Assembly: GCA_036961445.1 (NCBI GenBank)
Contig: JBALVO010000002.1
Span: 40,366-104,365, forward strand
Direction of reading: 5' to 3'
From: JBALVO01 sp036961445
Lineage (GTDB): Bacteria > Pseudomonadota > Gammaproteobacteria > Pseudomonadales > Halieaceae
DNA: 64,000 nt
A program made the translations under genes and the position numbers. Below are positions 19,084-28,098 of this stretch, piece by piece (positions within the stretch are counted from its first letter, which is position 1; each line of letters begins with the position of its first letter). The notes under the pieces were generated by a model. The model had not been told where the DNA came from, searched no databases, and saw only the letters and a program-made list of their open reading frames with translations.

Positions 19084-19953
19084 TTATTCGGCAGTAGTTG
19101 GCTCTGGTTCGTGTCCTGGTTTGGGCAGCGCACTACCGCACTGACGGCAATAGTGCGCATTGGGGTCGTGTTCTACTGATGCGCAGGTACTGCAATTGCG
19201 CGAATCATGCATATCGCGGTCCCTACGTATCTGCTGTGACACCGTAAGTTCGGCGGTAATGATACCGGTGGGCACGGCAATAACTGCGTAGCCAATCAGC
19301 ATGCCGACAGAGGCAATGGCGCGTCCAATCGGTGTCTGCGGCACCAGATCACCATAACCCACCGTGGTGATGGTCACTATTGCCCAATAAATGCTCTTGG
19401 GAATATTGTGAAAACCATTTTCAGCCCCTTCAACCACGTACATGAGGCAGCCGAAAATTGTCGTAAGAATGATCATCAGCGAGAAAAAAACAAAGATTTT
19501 TCGGCCTGAGCGGCGCAGTGCTGCGGCCAGTTCATTGGCCTCCTTTAACAATGCCAGCAGTCTTAGCACACGAAATATGCGCAAAATCCGCAGCAATCGA
19601 ATAATTAACAGTGGTGACGCCTGAGGCAGGAAAAGAGACAGGTAGGTGGGCATTAGTGCCAGTAGATCGACTACGCCATAGATACTCAACATGTAGGCTT
19701 TGCGATTGGGCGCACACCATATGCGCAGCAAGTACTCCACCGTAAACGCCAGGGTGAACAGCCACTCTACCTGCAGAAATCGCATACCGTAACTGGCGTG
19801 TATAGCGTCGATTGAGTCGAGCATAATGACCGCAACACTGGCAGTGATGACAATGATCAGGGTGATATCAAACCATTTGCCCGCAGGGGTCTCTGTGCCG
19901 AAAATAACTTCGTAGAGTTTTTTTTGTAGTGCAGACTGAATTCTTCGCGGCAT
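19084..19953 (-). CDS. Voltage-gated potassium channel-like ion transporter with C-terminal zinc ribbon
   Basis: About 289 residues from ATG 19953; a TTG start at 20022 would add 23 residues. Six membrane segments are visible. They include an S4-like Arg-rich helix (RLLRILRIFRVLRLLALLKEA) and a pore loop with the K+ selectivity filter TTVGYGD near residue 197. The cytoplasmic tail ends with four cysteines in two CxxC pairs (CSTC ... CRQC) that form a probable zinc ribbon. The protein is expected in the inner membrane as a tetrameric K+ channel; the zinc ribbon may be a regulatory or assembly module. It diverges from phzF. Confidence 0.85.
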   Translation of the reverse strand: MPRRIQSALQKKLYEVIFGTETPAGKWFDITLIIVITASVAVIMLDSIDAIHASYGMRFLQVEWLFTLAFTVEYLLRIWCAPNRKAYMLSIYGVVDLLALMPTYLSLFLPQASPLLIIRLLRILRIFRVLRLLALLKEANELAAALRRSGRKIFVFFSLMIILTTIFGCLMYVVEGAENGFHNIPKSIYWAIVTITTVGYGDLVPQTPIGRAIASVGMLIGYAVIAVPTGIITAELTVSQQIRRDRDMHDSRNCSTCASVEHDPNAHYCRQCGSALPKPGHEPEPTTAE

Positions 19954-20053
19954 GGTTTTATTGTCATTTGCTGGTTGTGTTGCCCGGTAGCCACTATATT
20001 GAACAGTTCGCGCTTTGTACAACGCGCCTCAATACTGACTCAGGAGACAACAG

Positions 20054-20848
20054 ATGAAATTGCCTATCTACCAGGTCGATGCGTTTGCGCGGGAAGTGTT
20101 CAAGGGTAATCCCGCGGCGATTATGCCTCTGGAGCAGTGGCTCAATGACGCCACCCTGCAGGCGATCGCCATGGAGAATAATCTTTCAGAAACAGCCTAT
20201 CTGGTAAGTCGGGGTAAAGATTACGAGTTGCGCTGGTTTACCCCGGCTGTGGAAGTCGACCTGTGCGGACACGCAACCCTGGCTGCGGCTCATGTATTAT
20301 TTGAGCATCTGGATTACGCCGGGGACGAAATTGTGTTTCACACCCATAGCGGGGAGCTCAAAGTGAGACGTTCGTCGGCCGGTCTTACCCTGGATTTTCC
20401 TCCTACCGGGCTGGTTGCCACTGAGGTGGACCTGGCGGTGTGTAATGCGCTGGGAGCGATTGCCAGTGAGGCGATGATTCCTGTTGATAACCCGGGCATG
20501 GTGCTCTACGTTTATGAATTCGAAGAGGATGTAGCGAGCCTGTCGCCCGATTTTGCCGCCTTACTGGTCGCCAGCAAGCAATGCGTTATTGCCACTGCAC
20601 CGGGTGATAACTGTGATTTTGTCTCCCGGTTTTTCGGACCTCAAGTGGGTATCGATGAAGATCCGGTGACCGGCTCTGCCCATTGCATGCTGGTGCCTTA
20701 CTGGGCCGCACGTTTAAAAAGCAATACCCTGCAGGGGCGTCAGATATCGGCGCGCGGTGGCGATCTTGTCTGCGAACTGCGAGACGGCCGTGTTTTTATG
20801 ACCGGTACTGGCGTCACCTTCATGCAAGGTGTGGTGCAGGGACTATAA
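20054..20848 (+). CDS. PhzF family isomerase
   Basis: A 264-residue protein with the diaminopimelate-epimerase-like fold of PhzF. The conserved glutamate lies in MENNLSETAYL (about residue 45), followed by RWFTPAVEVDLCGHATLAAA and, in the second lobe, DEDPVTGSAHCMLVPYW. AGGAG precedes ATG 20054 at normal spacing. Phenazine genes are absent, so this is one of the many PhzF homologues of unknown substrate rather than a phenazine enzyme. It converges on the esterase gene with about 30 bases between stops. Confidence 0.85.
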   Translation: MKLPIYQVDAFAREVFKGNPAAIMPLEQWLNDATLQAIAMENNLSETAYLVSRGKDYELRWFTPAVEVDLCGHATLAAAHVLFEHLDYAGDEIVFHTHSGELKVRRSSAGLTLDFPPTGLVATEVDLAVCNALGAIASEAMIPVDNPGMVLYVYEFEEDVASLSPDFAALLVASKQCVIATAPGDNCDFVSRFFGPQVGIDEDPVTGSAHCMLVPYWAARLKSNTLQGRQISARGGDLVCELRDGRVFMTGTGVTFMQGVVQGL

Positions 20849-20879
20849 CGTCATAGGGATGGCAGATAGTTCAGGATCG

Positions 20880-21554
20880 CTATCGCGCAGCTGTGCCAGC
20901 TTCATTTATTGATAGATCAGCCAGAGCCTCGATAATCGTGGGCAGGACGTTATCCAGTAACATAGGTTGCGCCTCGACACTGGGGTGGATACCATCACCC
21001 TGCATCAGTGATGCGTTAGTCGCCACCCCGGTCATGACAAAGGGTGCCAGGACACTGTCGGTGTTCTGCGCAACGTCCACGAAACTTTGGCGAAAGCCAG
21101 ACGTATAGCGCGCCCCGTAATTGGGCGGAATCTCCATTGGCAGCAAGATGACCTGGGCGCCAGAAAGTTTGCAGAGGTCTACCAGGCTGGACAAATTATC
21201 ACGCAGTTTTTTAAGCGGGTAGCCGCGCATACCATCGTTACCACCGAGTTCGATAATAACCACACTTGGACTGTGTTGTTGTAACAGGCTGGGCAGTCGG
21301 CGCAGCCCTCCGGCGGTCGTTTCGCCACTGATGCTGGCGTTAACCACGGTGTATTGTCTGGGATAGTCCTGTTCCAGTTGTCCTGCCAGCAGCGCCACCC
21401 AACCCTGTTCCAGAGACATACCATAGGCGGCACTGATACTATCGCCCAGCACCAGAATACTGTGCTCTCTGGCGTGGGCCGTGGCGGCGAGCGCCAGCCA
21501 CAATAATCCGAATACCAGACTGGCACGTAAATAGCGGTAAAGGAATCGTTGCAT
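20880..21554 (-). CDS. tesA: TesA-like periplasmic arylesterase/thioesterase (SGNH hydrolase)
   Basis: A 224-residue SGNH/GDSL hydrolase. The signal peptide covers residues 1-27 (LVFGLLWLALAATAHA). Block I is LVLGDSISAAYG, with the nucleophilic Ser. Block II Gly and block III Asn lie in SISGETTAGG and ELGGNDG, and block V is GDGIHPS, with the Asp-x-x-His pair. It hydrolyses esters or thioesters in the periplasm. The ATG at 21554 is chosen because the signal peptide starts there; a longer frame to 21752 reads through the ABC gene on the other strand. Its start codon interlocks with that of the divergent ABC gene in a CATG palindrome, as part of the tesA/ybbA/ybbP arrangement. Confidence 0.88.
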   Translation of the reverse strand: MQRFLYRYLRASLVFGLLWLALAATAHAREHSILVLGDSISAAYGMSLEQGWVALLAGQLEQDYPRQYTVVNASISGETTAGGLRRLPSLLQQHSPSVVIIELGGNDGMRGYPLKKLRDNLSSLVDLCKLSGAQVILLPMEIPPNYGARYTSGFRQSFVDVAQNTDSVLAPFVMTGVATNASLMQGDGIHPSVEAQPMLLDNVLPTIIEALADLSINEAGTAAR

Positions 21555-22215
21555 GATCAAAGCTGAAAATCTCCTGAAAAGGGTCCCGATGGCGGGAACA
21601 GAGTTGGAAATACTGAAAGGGATCACTCTGGAAATCAAGTCGGGTGAATCTGTGGCCATTGTCGGCGCCTCCGGATCGGGCAAGTCAACGTTGCTGGGAT
21701 TGCTCGCTGGACTTGATGAAGCCAGTGAGGGGCGTGTGGTAATCGACGGCACCGACCTGGGTGAACTTGACGAGGATGGGCGCGCGCTGTTTCGTGGTCA
21801 ACATATCGGCTTCGTATTTCAGTCATTTCAGTTGTTGCCGGCGCTGACAGCGCTGGAAAACGTTATGCTGCCGCTGGAATTGCAGGGGCAGGGCAATGCC
21901 AGGGAGCAGGCAGAGAACTTTCTACAGCGCGTTGAGTTGGGTCCGCGCATGGCACACTATCCCCGACAGATGTCCGGTGGTGAGCAGCAACGTGTGGCGA
22001 TTGCCCGGGCATTTGCCGCCAAGCCCTCGATCCTGTTCGCAGACGAGCCCACGGGTAATCTCGATACTCGCACCGGGACGCATATTATTGACCTGTTGTT
22101 TGAGCTTAACCGGGAGGAGAATACCACACTGGTGCTGGTCACCCACGACCAGAGTCTGGCTGATCGCTGCGAACGGCGCTTCTGCCTGGACGCCGGCGCG
22201 CTGGTACCGGAGTAA
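21553..22215 (+). CDS. ybbA: ABC transporter ATP-binding protein, YbbA/LolD-like
   Basis: A 220-residue ATPase of the MacB/LolD group. Walker A GASGSGKST is near residues 37-45, Q-loop FVFQSFQLLP, signature MSGGEQQR, Walker B ILFADEPTGNLD and switch LVTHD. It energises the FtsX-type permease encoded six bases downstream. AAAGGA lies nine bases before ATG 21553. Gene order tesA (divergent)-ybbA-ybbP is the conserved order in E. coli. Export of a lipid or lipoprotein-like substrate is inferred from family; the natural substrate is unknown. Confidence 0.9.
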   Translation: MIKAENLLKRVPMAGTELEILKGITLEIKSGESVAIVGASGSGKSTLLGLLAGLDEASEGRVVIDGTDLGELDEDGRALFRGQHIGFVFQSFQLLPALTALENVMLPLELQGQGNAREQAENFLQRVELGPRMAHYPRQMSGGEQQRVAIARAFAAKPSILFADEPTGNLDTRTGTHIIDLLFELNREENTTLVLVTHDQSLADRCERRFCLDAGALVPE

Positions 22216-22220
22216 ATCGG

Positions 22221-24695
22221 GTGTCGATGACAGCGACAAAAATGCTGGCGCGGGATTGGCGCGGCGGAGAGTTGGGCGTTCTGGTGATGGCCCTGGTACT
22301 GGCAGTGGGTGTTGTATCGGGGATTAGCGCGTTCACCACCCGTTTACAAAATGCCCTGGAACAGGAAAGTCACCGCTTTCTCGCGGCAGATACGGTGGTG
22401 CGCGGTTCCACAGAGATGCCGGCCGTTTGGTTGCAGCAGGCCCAGGAAACCGGATTAGATCACGCTCTGACGTTGCTATTTCCCTCAATGGTGTATGCGG
22501 GTGAGGACAACACCTACCTGGCATCCGTCAAAGCGGTCAGTGATGCCTACCCCTTGCGCGGTGAGCTGACCTACAGTGCCGAGCCCTTTGGCCCGGTGCT
22601 ACCTGCCACCTCCGGGCCTGCAGTCGGCGAAGTCTGGCTGGACTCTCGCTTGTTCCCCCTGCTGGACGTAGAGATTGGTGAACAGATTACCATTGGCGAA
22701 GCGGATTTTACCGTGGTGGCAGCGGCGCGCTCGGAGCCTGACCAGGGAGCCTCGTTTTATGGTTTTGGTCCCCGGGTATTAATGCATTATGCGGACATTC
22801 CGGCTACCGCAGTGGTGCAGCCTGGCAGTCGGGTAGAGTATCGGCAGTTATTTTCCGGCCCGGCAGCGGGCCTGGCTGACTTCAGCGACTGGCTTAAGCC
22901 ACAGCTGGAGGACGGCCAGACACTGCTGGACGTGAATGAGGGACAGCCCGGTATTGGCAGCGCGCTGTCGCGCGCTGAAAGTTTTTTGTTGCTGGCGGGT
23001 AGTCTCGCAGTGGTTCTTGCCGGGGTCGCTGTAGCGCTTGCCGCTCGACGCTTCAGTGAGCGCCATAACGACTATGTGGCGATTATGAAGAGCCTGGGCG
23101 CTACCTCAGGTGCGATTAATCGCTTATATGGTAGCAGTTTGCTGTTGCTAGGGGTGGTGGCCACCGCCCTGGGCTGTGCGTTGGGATGGGGCATCCAGGC
23201 GCTGTTTTTTGCCCTGTTCGCCGAGCAATTGCCAGTGCAGCCAGGGGCAAGCGGCGTCAGGCCTTACGCTATTGGTAGTGCGACTTCCTTGACTTGCCTG
23301 CTGTGCTTTGCCTGGCCGCCATTGCGCCGCCTGGGGCAGGCCAGCCCCTTGCGCGTGTTGCGCCGTGATGCGCCCAAACAGCGTAGTGGTATGTTGATCG
23401 ACTATGGTGTCGGATTGATAGCAGTGACATTGTTGATGTGGTGGTACAGTCAGGACTGGAAATTGACACTGGCGGTCCTCGCCGGTCTATCGATTACTGT
23501 GGTACTTGGTCTCGCTCTGGCCTTGACGTTACTCAAGGGTGGTCGCCTGGTGGGGATGAGCGCCGGCAGTATCTGGCGTCTGGCGTTGGCCGGATTGCAG
23601 CGACGCGGCACAGCTAACGCCCTGCAAGTAGTGATCTTCGCTATGGCAATCATGCTGCTGTTGGTGCTGGTTCTGGTGCGCACATCCTTGATTGATGAAT
23701 GGCAAACACAGCTCCCCGCAAACGCCCCCAATCACTTCATGATCAATATCGGTCCGGAGGATGTGCAATCCATAGACCTGATGTTGCGTGAGGAAAATAT
23801 CGCCAGCGAAGCGCTGTACCCCATGATTCGAGGCCGTATTATGGCGGTTAATGGGGTTGAATTACCCAGCACCCAGGATCGCCAGCAGGACCGGCGGCAG
23901 CGTGAATCCAATTTTACCTGGTCAGATACCTTGCCCGCCGATAACGTATTGTTGTCAGGCCAATGGTGGTCTGCCAATACCGATGAGGCATTGGTCTCTC
24001 TGGAGCAGGGGTTTGCCGAGCGTCTGGGTATCGAACTGGGCGATACAGTCGGTTTCCTGGTGGGCTCAGAACCGCTGGAGGCTAGCGTGGGAAGTATTCG
24101 TCAGCTGGACTGGCAAACCATGCGGCCAAACTTCTTTTTGGTATTCCCCCCGAAATTGCTGGCGACGTACCCGGCAACCTTTATGACCAGTTTCCATCTG
24201 GATCAGGCGGATAAGGTGTTCCTCAATCGCTTTATACGCCGCTTTCCGTCGGTCACCGTAATAGAGATGGATATTGTGGTGGAACAGATTCGCACTATTG
24301 TGAATCAAGTGTCTGCAGCAATCGAGCTGGTGCTGGCAGTCATTTTGGCGGCTGGTGCTCTGGTGCTGGTCGCCGGAGTGCAGGCCAGTGTTGATGCTCG
24401 TATGCAGGAAAGTGCAATATTGCGAGCGCTGGGTGCATCACGCAAGTTGATTTTGGGCGGCCTGCTGATCGAATTTGCCACGCTGGGCTTGTTTGCCGGA
24501 TTATTGGCCACTATCGCCGCCGAAATGTCTGTTTATATATTGCAGTCCTGGGTAATGGATATGAGCTATGCGCCATCACCGTGGGTGTGGCCGGTGGGTA
24601 TTTTCTCCGGCATGGTGTTGATTGCCGCGCTCGGTGTGTACAGCTGTCGCAAGGTTGTGTCCAGCCCGCCGCTGGCATTGCTGCGAGAGCTTTGA
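22221..24695 (+). CDS. ybbP: ABC transporter permease, YbbP/FtsX family
   Basis: An 824-residue integral membrane protein with an N-terminal anchor (ELGVLVMALVLAVGVVSG), an extended periplasmic domain, and repeated FtsX blocks. The blocks include FLLLAGSLAVVLAGVAVALAA, DYVAIMKSLGATSG and a final VDARMQESAILRALGASRK with three helices. GTG 22221 is preferred because GGAG lies eight bases upstream; ATG 22227 is possible. It pairs with the ATPase immediately upstream. Length and layout match YbbP of the YbbAP exporter. Confidence 0.9.
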   Translation: MSMTATKMLARDWRGGELGVLVMALVLAVGVVSGISAFTTRLQNALEQESHRFLAADTVVRGSTEMPAVWLQQAQETGLDHALTLLFPSMVYAGEDNTYLASVKAVSDAYPLRGELTYSAEPFGPVLPATSGPAVGEVWLDSRLFPLLDVEIGEQITIGEADFTVVAAARSEPDQGASFYGFGPRVLMHYADIPATAVVQPGSRVEYRQLFSGPAAGLADFSDWLKPQLEDGQTLLDVNEGQPGIGSALSRAESFLLLAGSLAVVLAGVAVALAARRFSERHNDYVAIMKSLGATSGAINRLYGSSLLLLGVVATALGCALGWGIQALFFALFAEQLPVQPGASGVRPYAIGSATSLTCLLCFAWPPLRRLGQASPLRVLRRDAPKQRSGMLIDYGVGLIAVTLLMWWYSQDWKLTLAVLAGLSITVVLGLALALTLLKGGRLVGMSAGSIWRLALAGLQRRGTANALQVVIFAMAIMLLLVLVLVRTSLIDEWQTQLPANAPNHFMINIGPEDVQSIDLMLREENIASEALYPMIRGRIMAVNGVELPSTQDRQQDRRQRESNFTWSDTLPADNVLLSGQWWSANTDEALVSLEQGFAERLGIELGDTVGFLVGSEPLEASVGSIRQLDWQTMRPNFFLVFPPKLLATYPATFMTSFHLDQADKVFLNRFIRRFPSVTVIEMDIVVEQIRTIVNQVSAAIELVLAVILAAGALVLVAGVQASVDARMQESAILRALGASRKLILGGLLIEFATLGLFAGLLATIAAEMSVYILQSWVMDMSYAPSPWVWPVGIFSGMVLIAALGVYSCRKVVSSPPLALLREL

Positions 24696-24707
24696 GATAG
24701 AGTAATC

Positions 24708-24754
24708 GGGCCGTTTGTTGCGGCCCTGAAAATGCAGCAAGGGGGGCTTGCTGC
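24708..24754. other. Two hairpins in the convergent gap between ybbP and the TetR gene
   Basis: GGGCCG/CGGCCC (24708-24713 and 24721-24726, seven-base loop) is followed by GCAGCAAG/CTTGCTGC (24734-24741 and 24747-24754, five-base loop). Neither has a clear T-tract. Their position between convergent genes suggests a shared bidirectional terminator or mRNA end-protecting structures. Confidence 0.4.
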
Positions 24755-24765
24755 CTAGGCTTGTA

Positions 24766-25395
24766 TCAGGCGTTATTGACGCTGATTCCCGCGATAAACG
24801 TATTTACCCCCAGGTCTACCTGTCGCTGTAAGTCGATGTGACGCTCAAACAGCTCCGGTGCGTCTACGCGCAGGGTGGCCAGCCCATAGATACTTGACCA
24901 GGCGGCATTGGTCAGGTAACTGATATCGTCCACCGTATGAAATATACCCATATCTACCCCGTGTTGCAGAATCTCCTGCACCAGTTGGAAGGTGTCGCGA
25001 CTGGCGTGGCGCAGCTCTGGATACTGCTGCGTGGGCTGTACTGCGGGCCCGAACATTAATTTGAACAATTGTGGATTACTGGCAGCATAATCGACGTAGG
25101 CATGGGCAAACGCTTTTAGTTGCTCCTGGGGGCAGTCGTTGCTCAGCTCTCCGGCCTGGCGTAGTGCCTTCAGCAGGTTGCGATAGCCCCGGGTGGCCAT
25201 GGCTGCGAGCAACTCGCTCTTGTCGGCGAAGTGCCGATACGGAGCGGTTTGTGATACGCCGATCGCTCGCGCCAGTGCGCGCAGGCTCAGGTCGTCTGAG
25301 CCGACTTCGCGTAATTGCGCGATGGCGGTATCGAGTAATTCGGCGCGCAAGTTACCGTGGTGGTAGCTTTTGCTGGGGGTGTCTGCTTCATTCAT
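24766..25395 (-). CDS. TetR/AcrR family transcriptional regulator
   Basis: A 209-residue repressor-type protein. The N-terminal helix-turn-helix is clear ([23 protein letters not shown], then [27 protein letters not shown]). The C-terminal ligand-binding helices with [19 protein letters not shown] are typical of the TetR_C/WHG subgroup. Regulated genes are not evident. It lies between ybbP and mdh, and its start is directly downstream of the mdh terminator hairpin, so it could be expressed by readthrough or from a promoter overlapping that repeat. Confidence 0.85.
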   Translation of the reverse strand: MNEADTPSKSYHHGNLRAELLDTAIAQLREVGSDDLSLRALARAIGVSQTAPYRHFADKSELLAAMATRGYRNLLKALRQAGELSNDCPQEQLKAFAHAYVDYAASNPQLFKLMFGPAVQPTQQYPELRHASRDTFQLVQEILQHGVDMGIFHTVDDISYLTNAAWSSIYGLATLRVDAPELFERHIDLQRQVDLGVNTFIAGISVNNA

Positions 25396-25411
25396 GGTAG
25401 TAGCTTATATC

Positions 25412-25450
25412 AAAAAAATGGGGTCAGAGTAGTCTTACCCTGACCCCATT
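25412..25450 (-). terminator. Strong terminator of mdh built from a GGGGTCAG inverted repeat
   Basis: A perfect 11-bp inverted repeat, AATGGGGTCAG / CTGACCCCATT (25417-25427 and 25440-25450, 12-base loop). On the minus strand, the sense of mdh, it is followed directly by seven Ts. It starts 23 bases after the mdh stop codon. The GGGGTCAGAGT core resembles a repeat that I recall seeing often in gammaproteobacterial genomes, so it may be a REP-like mobile repeat recruited as a terminator (inference). Confidence 0.75.
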
Positions 25451-25472
25451 GGTCCATTGTAGAATGCGAAAT

Positions 25473-26453
25473 TTATGGCAGCAGGTGCTTTACAGCGTCC
25501 CGCTCTTCAGTTAATTCCTGCTCAGTGGCCGTCATTTTAGCCTGGCTAAACTCGCCGATCTGGGCATCCTGCACGATCGTCCAGTCACCGTTACTACAGC
25601 GGCAGGGGAAGGAGTAGATCAAGCCTTCGGTGATGCCATAGGAACCGTCTGAATAGACGCCCATGGAGACCCAGTCGTCGCCTTCAGTGCCCAGTGCCCA
25701 GCTGCGCATATGACCGCTGGCAGCATTGGCGGCGGAAGCGGCTGAGGAAGCTCCGCGCGCCTTGATGATAGCTGCGCCACGCTGTTGCACGGTCGGGATA
25801 AAGTCGTTTTCATACCATTGCTGGTCGACCAGGCTGATGGCAGACTCGCCGCTCACTTTCGCGTTGAACAGATCCGGGTACTGGGTGGCTGAGTGATTGC
25901 CCCAGATGGTCATATTGGTCACGTCGTTCACAGTCTTGCCGGTTTTAATGGCAATTTGCGTCATCGCGCGGTTGTGGTCCAGGCGCGTCATAGCCGTGAA
26001 GTTGCGTGGGTCTATACTAGGCGCGTTGCGTTGAGTGATCAGAGCATTGGTGTTGGCCGGGTTGCCAACGACCAGCACCTTGATGTTCTTGCTGGCATTT
26101 TCATCGATGGCCTTACCCTGTACTGAAAAGATGGCGGCGTTGGCTTCCAGCAGGTCTTTGCGCTCCATGCCTGGACCACGGGGACGTGCGCCTACCAGCA
26201 ATGCGTAGTCGGTATCTTTGAAGCCCACATTGGGGTCATCGGTGCACACTATGCCCGCCAACAGCGGGAATGCGCAGTCTTCCAATTCCATTTTAACGCC
26301 ATCAAGGGCTTCCATAGCGGGGGCTATATCCAGCAGCTGCAAGATAACAGGCTGGTCATCGCCCAACATGGCGCCTGAGGCAATACGGAAGAGTAAGGCG
26401 TAGCCAATTTGGCCAGCGGCACCGGTAACGGTCACTCGAACAGGTTGTTTCAT
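25473..26453 (-). CDS. mdh: Malate dehydrogenase (NAD-dependent, type 2)
   Basis: A 326-residue TCA-cycle enzyme interconverting malate and oxaloacetate. The nucleotide-binding motif is [17 protein letters not shown]. The substrate-binding loop has [15 protein letters not shown], the asparagine motif is VGNPANTNA, and the catalytic His lies in [11 protein letters not shown]. The sequence type is that of cytosolic-like MDHs (about 326 residues), not the 312-residue E. coli type. ATG 26453 is preferred over an upstream frame start because it matches the family N-terminus ([15 protein letters not shown]) and has a GAGGA site upstream. It diverges from ttcA. Confidence 0.93.
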   Translation of the reverse strand: MKQPVRVTVTGAAGQIGYALLFRIASGAMLGDDQPVILQLLDIAPAMEALDGVKMELEDCAFPLLAGIVCTDDPNVGFKDTDYALLVGARPRGPGMERKDLLEANAAIFSVQGKAIDENASKNIKVLVVGNPANTNALITQRNAPSIDPRNFTAMTRLDHNRAMTQIAIKTGKTVNDVTNMTIWGNHSATQYPDLFNAKVSGESAISLVDQQWYENDFIPTVQQRGAAIIKARGASSAASAANAASGHMRSWALGTEGDDWVSMGVYSDGSYGITEGLIYSFPCRCSNGDWTIVQDAQIGEFSQAKMTATEQELTEERDAVKHLLP

Positions 26454-26602
26454 CGGGATGGGTTCCTCGCAAGTGGTATGGGTAGGTAATTCGGCGGGCA
26501 CATTGTCATGGCAATCACAGGAAAAAACAAGAGAGCACGGATCGTGGTCTTAATTGTCAGCATCGAGGGTGTGCTGGACTAGCATAGAGGCTAGCGAGTA
26601 AA

Positions 26603-27481
26603 ATGCTCGCCGCATCAATGACTAACAGCAGATTCTTCGTGCCTGAACTTTCCCGGAAAGAAAAAATCGAGTTTAACAAACTGCAAAAGCGTTTGCGCCG
26701 CAATGCCGGCAATGCCATCGCCGATTACAACATGATCGAGCCCGGTGACAAGATTATGGTGTGTATGTCCGGCGGTAAAGACTCCTACGGCATGCTGGAT
26801 ACACTGATTAGCCTGCGCAACAGCGCACCGGTGGATTTCGAGTTGGTTGCCGTTAATCTCGACCAGAAACAACCGGGTTTTCCGCAAGACGTGCTGCCAG
26901 ACTACCTGTCGGCGCTGGATGTTCCGTTTTATATTCTCGAAAAAGACACTTACAGCATCGTGAAAGAGGTAGTCCCTGAGGGTAAGACTACCTGTGGGCT
27001 ATGCTCGCGCCTGCGTCGGGGCAGTTTATATGGCTTTGCCCAGGAACTGGGTGCCACCAAGATTGCCCTGGGGCATCACCGCGATGATATCGTAGAGACC
27101 TTGTTCCTCAATATGTTCTTTAACGGCAAACTTAAGGCGATGCCGCCCAAGTTGTTGAGTGATGACAAGAAAAACGTGGTGATTCGGCCTATGGCCTACT
27201 GCAAAGAAAAAGACCTTGCGCGGTTCGCCCAGTACCAGGCTTATCCGATAATTCCCTGCAATCTGTGTGGTTCGCAGGAAAACCTGCAGCGAGTGCAGGT
27301 AAAAAAGATGCTGGCGGCCTGGGAACAGGAATACCCCGGACGCACTGAGAGCATCTTCCGTAGCATCCGCAATGTCGCGCCCTCACAGCTGGGTGATCCC
27401 AAGCTGTTCGATTTCGGTAATCTTCGTATAGAGTGTGATAGCGGGCTGCATATCCCCGCGATTCAGGTCGTTAATCTCTAG
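26603..27481 (+). CDS. ttcA: tRNA 2-thiocytidine(32) synthetase TtcA
   Basis: A 292-residue PP-loop ATPase that thiolates C32 of some tRNAs using an Fe-S cluster. The PP-loop is [12 protein letters not shown] (about residue 55). The two CxxC motifs that hold the cluster, CGLC and CNLC, are present, as are [18 protein letters not shown] and the family signature [14 protein letters not shown]. The start is ATG 26603, or ATG 26618 five codons on. The final base of its TAG stop is the first base of the GTG start of ccmA, so it is probably the first gene of the cytochrome c maturation transcript. Confidence 0.93.
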   Translation: MLAASMTNSRFFVPELSRKEKIEFNKLQKRLRRNAGNAIADYNMIEPGDKIMVCMSGGKDSYGMLDTLISLRNSAPVDFELVAVNLDQKQPGFPQDVLPDYLSALDVPFYILEKDTYSIVKEVVPEGKTTCGLCSRLRRGSLYGFAQELGATKIALGHHRDDIVETLFLNMFFNGKLKAMPPKLLSDDKKNVVIRPMAYCKEKDLARFAQYQAYPIIPCNLCGSQENLQRVQVKKMLAAWEQEYPGRTESIFRSIRNVAPSQLGDPKLFDFGNLRIECDSGLHIPAIQVVNL

Positions 27482-28098
27482 TGCAATCAGAGCACGCGCA
27501 GGCGCCCTTGCTGGAAGCTCACGCCATCTCTTTGGAACGAGGTGGACGGGAGCTTTTTAACCGTCTGTCGTTTACCGTGCTCCGCGGTCATTTATTGCAG
27601 GTAGATGGGGTCAACGGCGCAGGGAAGACCAGTTTGCTGCGCATCCTTGCGGGTCTGTCGCGTTATGGCTTTGATGGCGAGGTGTCGCGCCACGTGCCGT
27701 TACTTTACCTGGGTCATCAACCAGGCGTAAAGGCGCTGCTAACGCCCAGGGAAAACCTCGCGTGGCACGTGGCGGGGCAGGGCGAATACACGGATGAGCA
27801 AATAGAGGCCGCGTTGTCCCGGGTCGGGCTTTACGGCTATGAAGATGTGCCCAGCCACGCGCTCTCAGCAGGACAGCATCGGCGAGTAAATCTGGCGCGG
27901 CTCTATCTGTCACAGTGTCCGTTATGGTTGTTGGATGAGCCTTTTACCGCCATCGACAAGGCGGGTGTACTGGAGCTCGAGGCCCTTTTGGTACAGCACG
28001 TGGAGGCTGGTGGCGCGGTGGTGCTGACCTCCCACCAAACGCTGCGGGTGAGCTACCAGGTACAGTTTTTGAGCCTGGTTGAGGGATTGGCGTTGTGA
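27481..28098 (+). CDS. ccmA: Heme exporter/holo-CcmE release ATPase CcmA
   Basis: A 205-residue ABC ATPase of cytochrome c maturation. Walker A VNGAGKTSLL, signature ALSAGQHRRVNLARL (the usual degenerate form in CcmA), Walker B LWLLDEPFTAID and switch LTSHQ are all visible. With CcmB and CcmC it releases heme-loaded CcmE. It starts with GTG sharing one base with the ttcA stop and ends overlapping the ccmB GTG start by four bases, indicating translational coupling. Confidence 0.92.
   Translation: MQSEHAQAPLLEAHAISLERGGRELFNRLSFTVLRGHLLQVDGVNGAGKTSLLRILAGLSRYGFDGEVSRHVPLLYLGHQPGVKALLTPRENLAWHVAGQGEYTDEQIEAALSRVGLYGYEDVPSHALSAGQHRRVNLARLYLSQCPLWLLDEPFTAIDKAGVLELEALLVQHVEAGGAVVLTSHQTLRVSYQVQFLSLVEGLAL

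Noticed and set aside
21555..21752. N-terminal extension of the TesA frame
   Set aside because: It reads antisense through the ABC ATPase gene; the signal peptide begins at the ATG ending at 21554.
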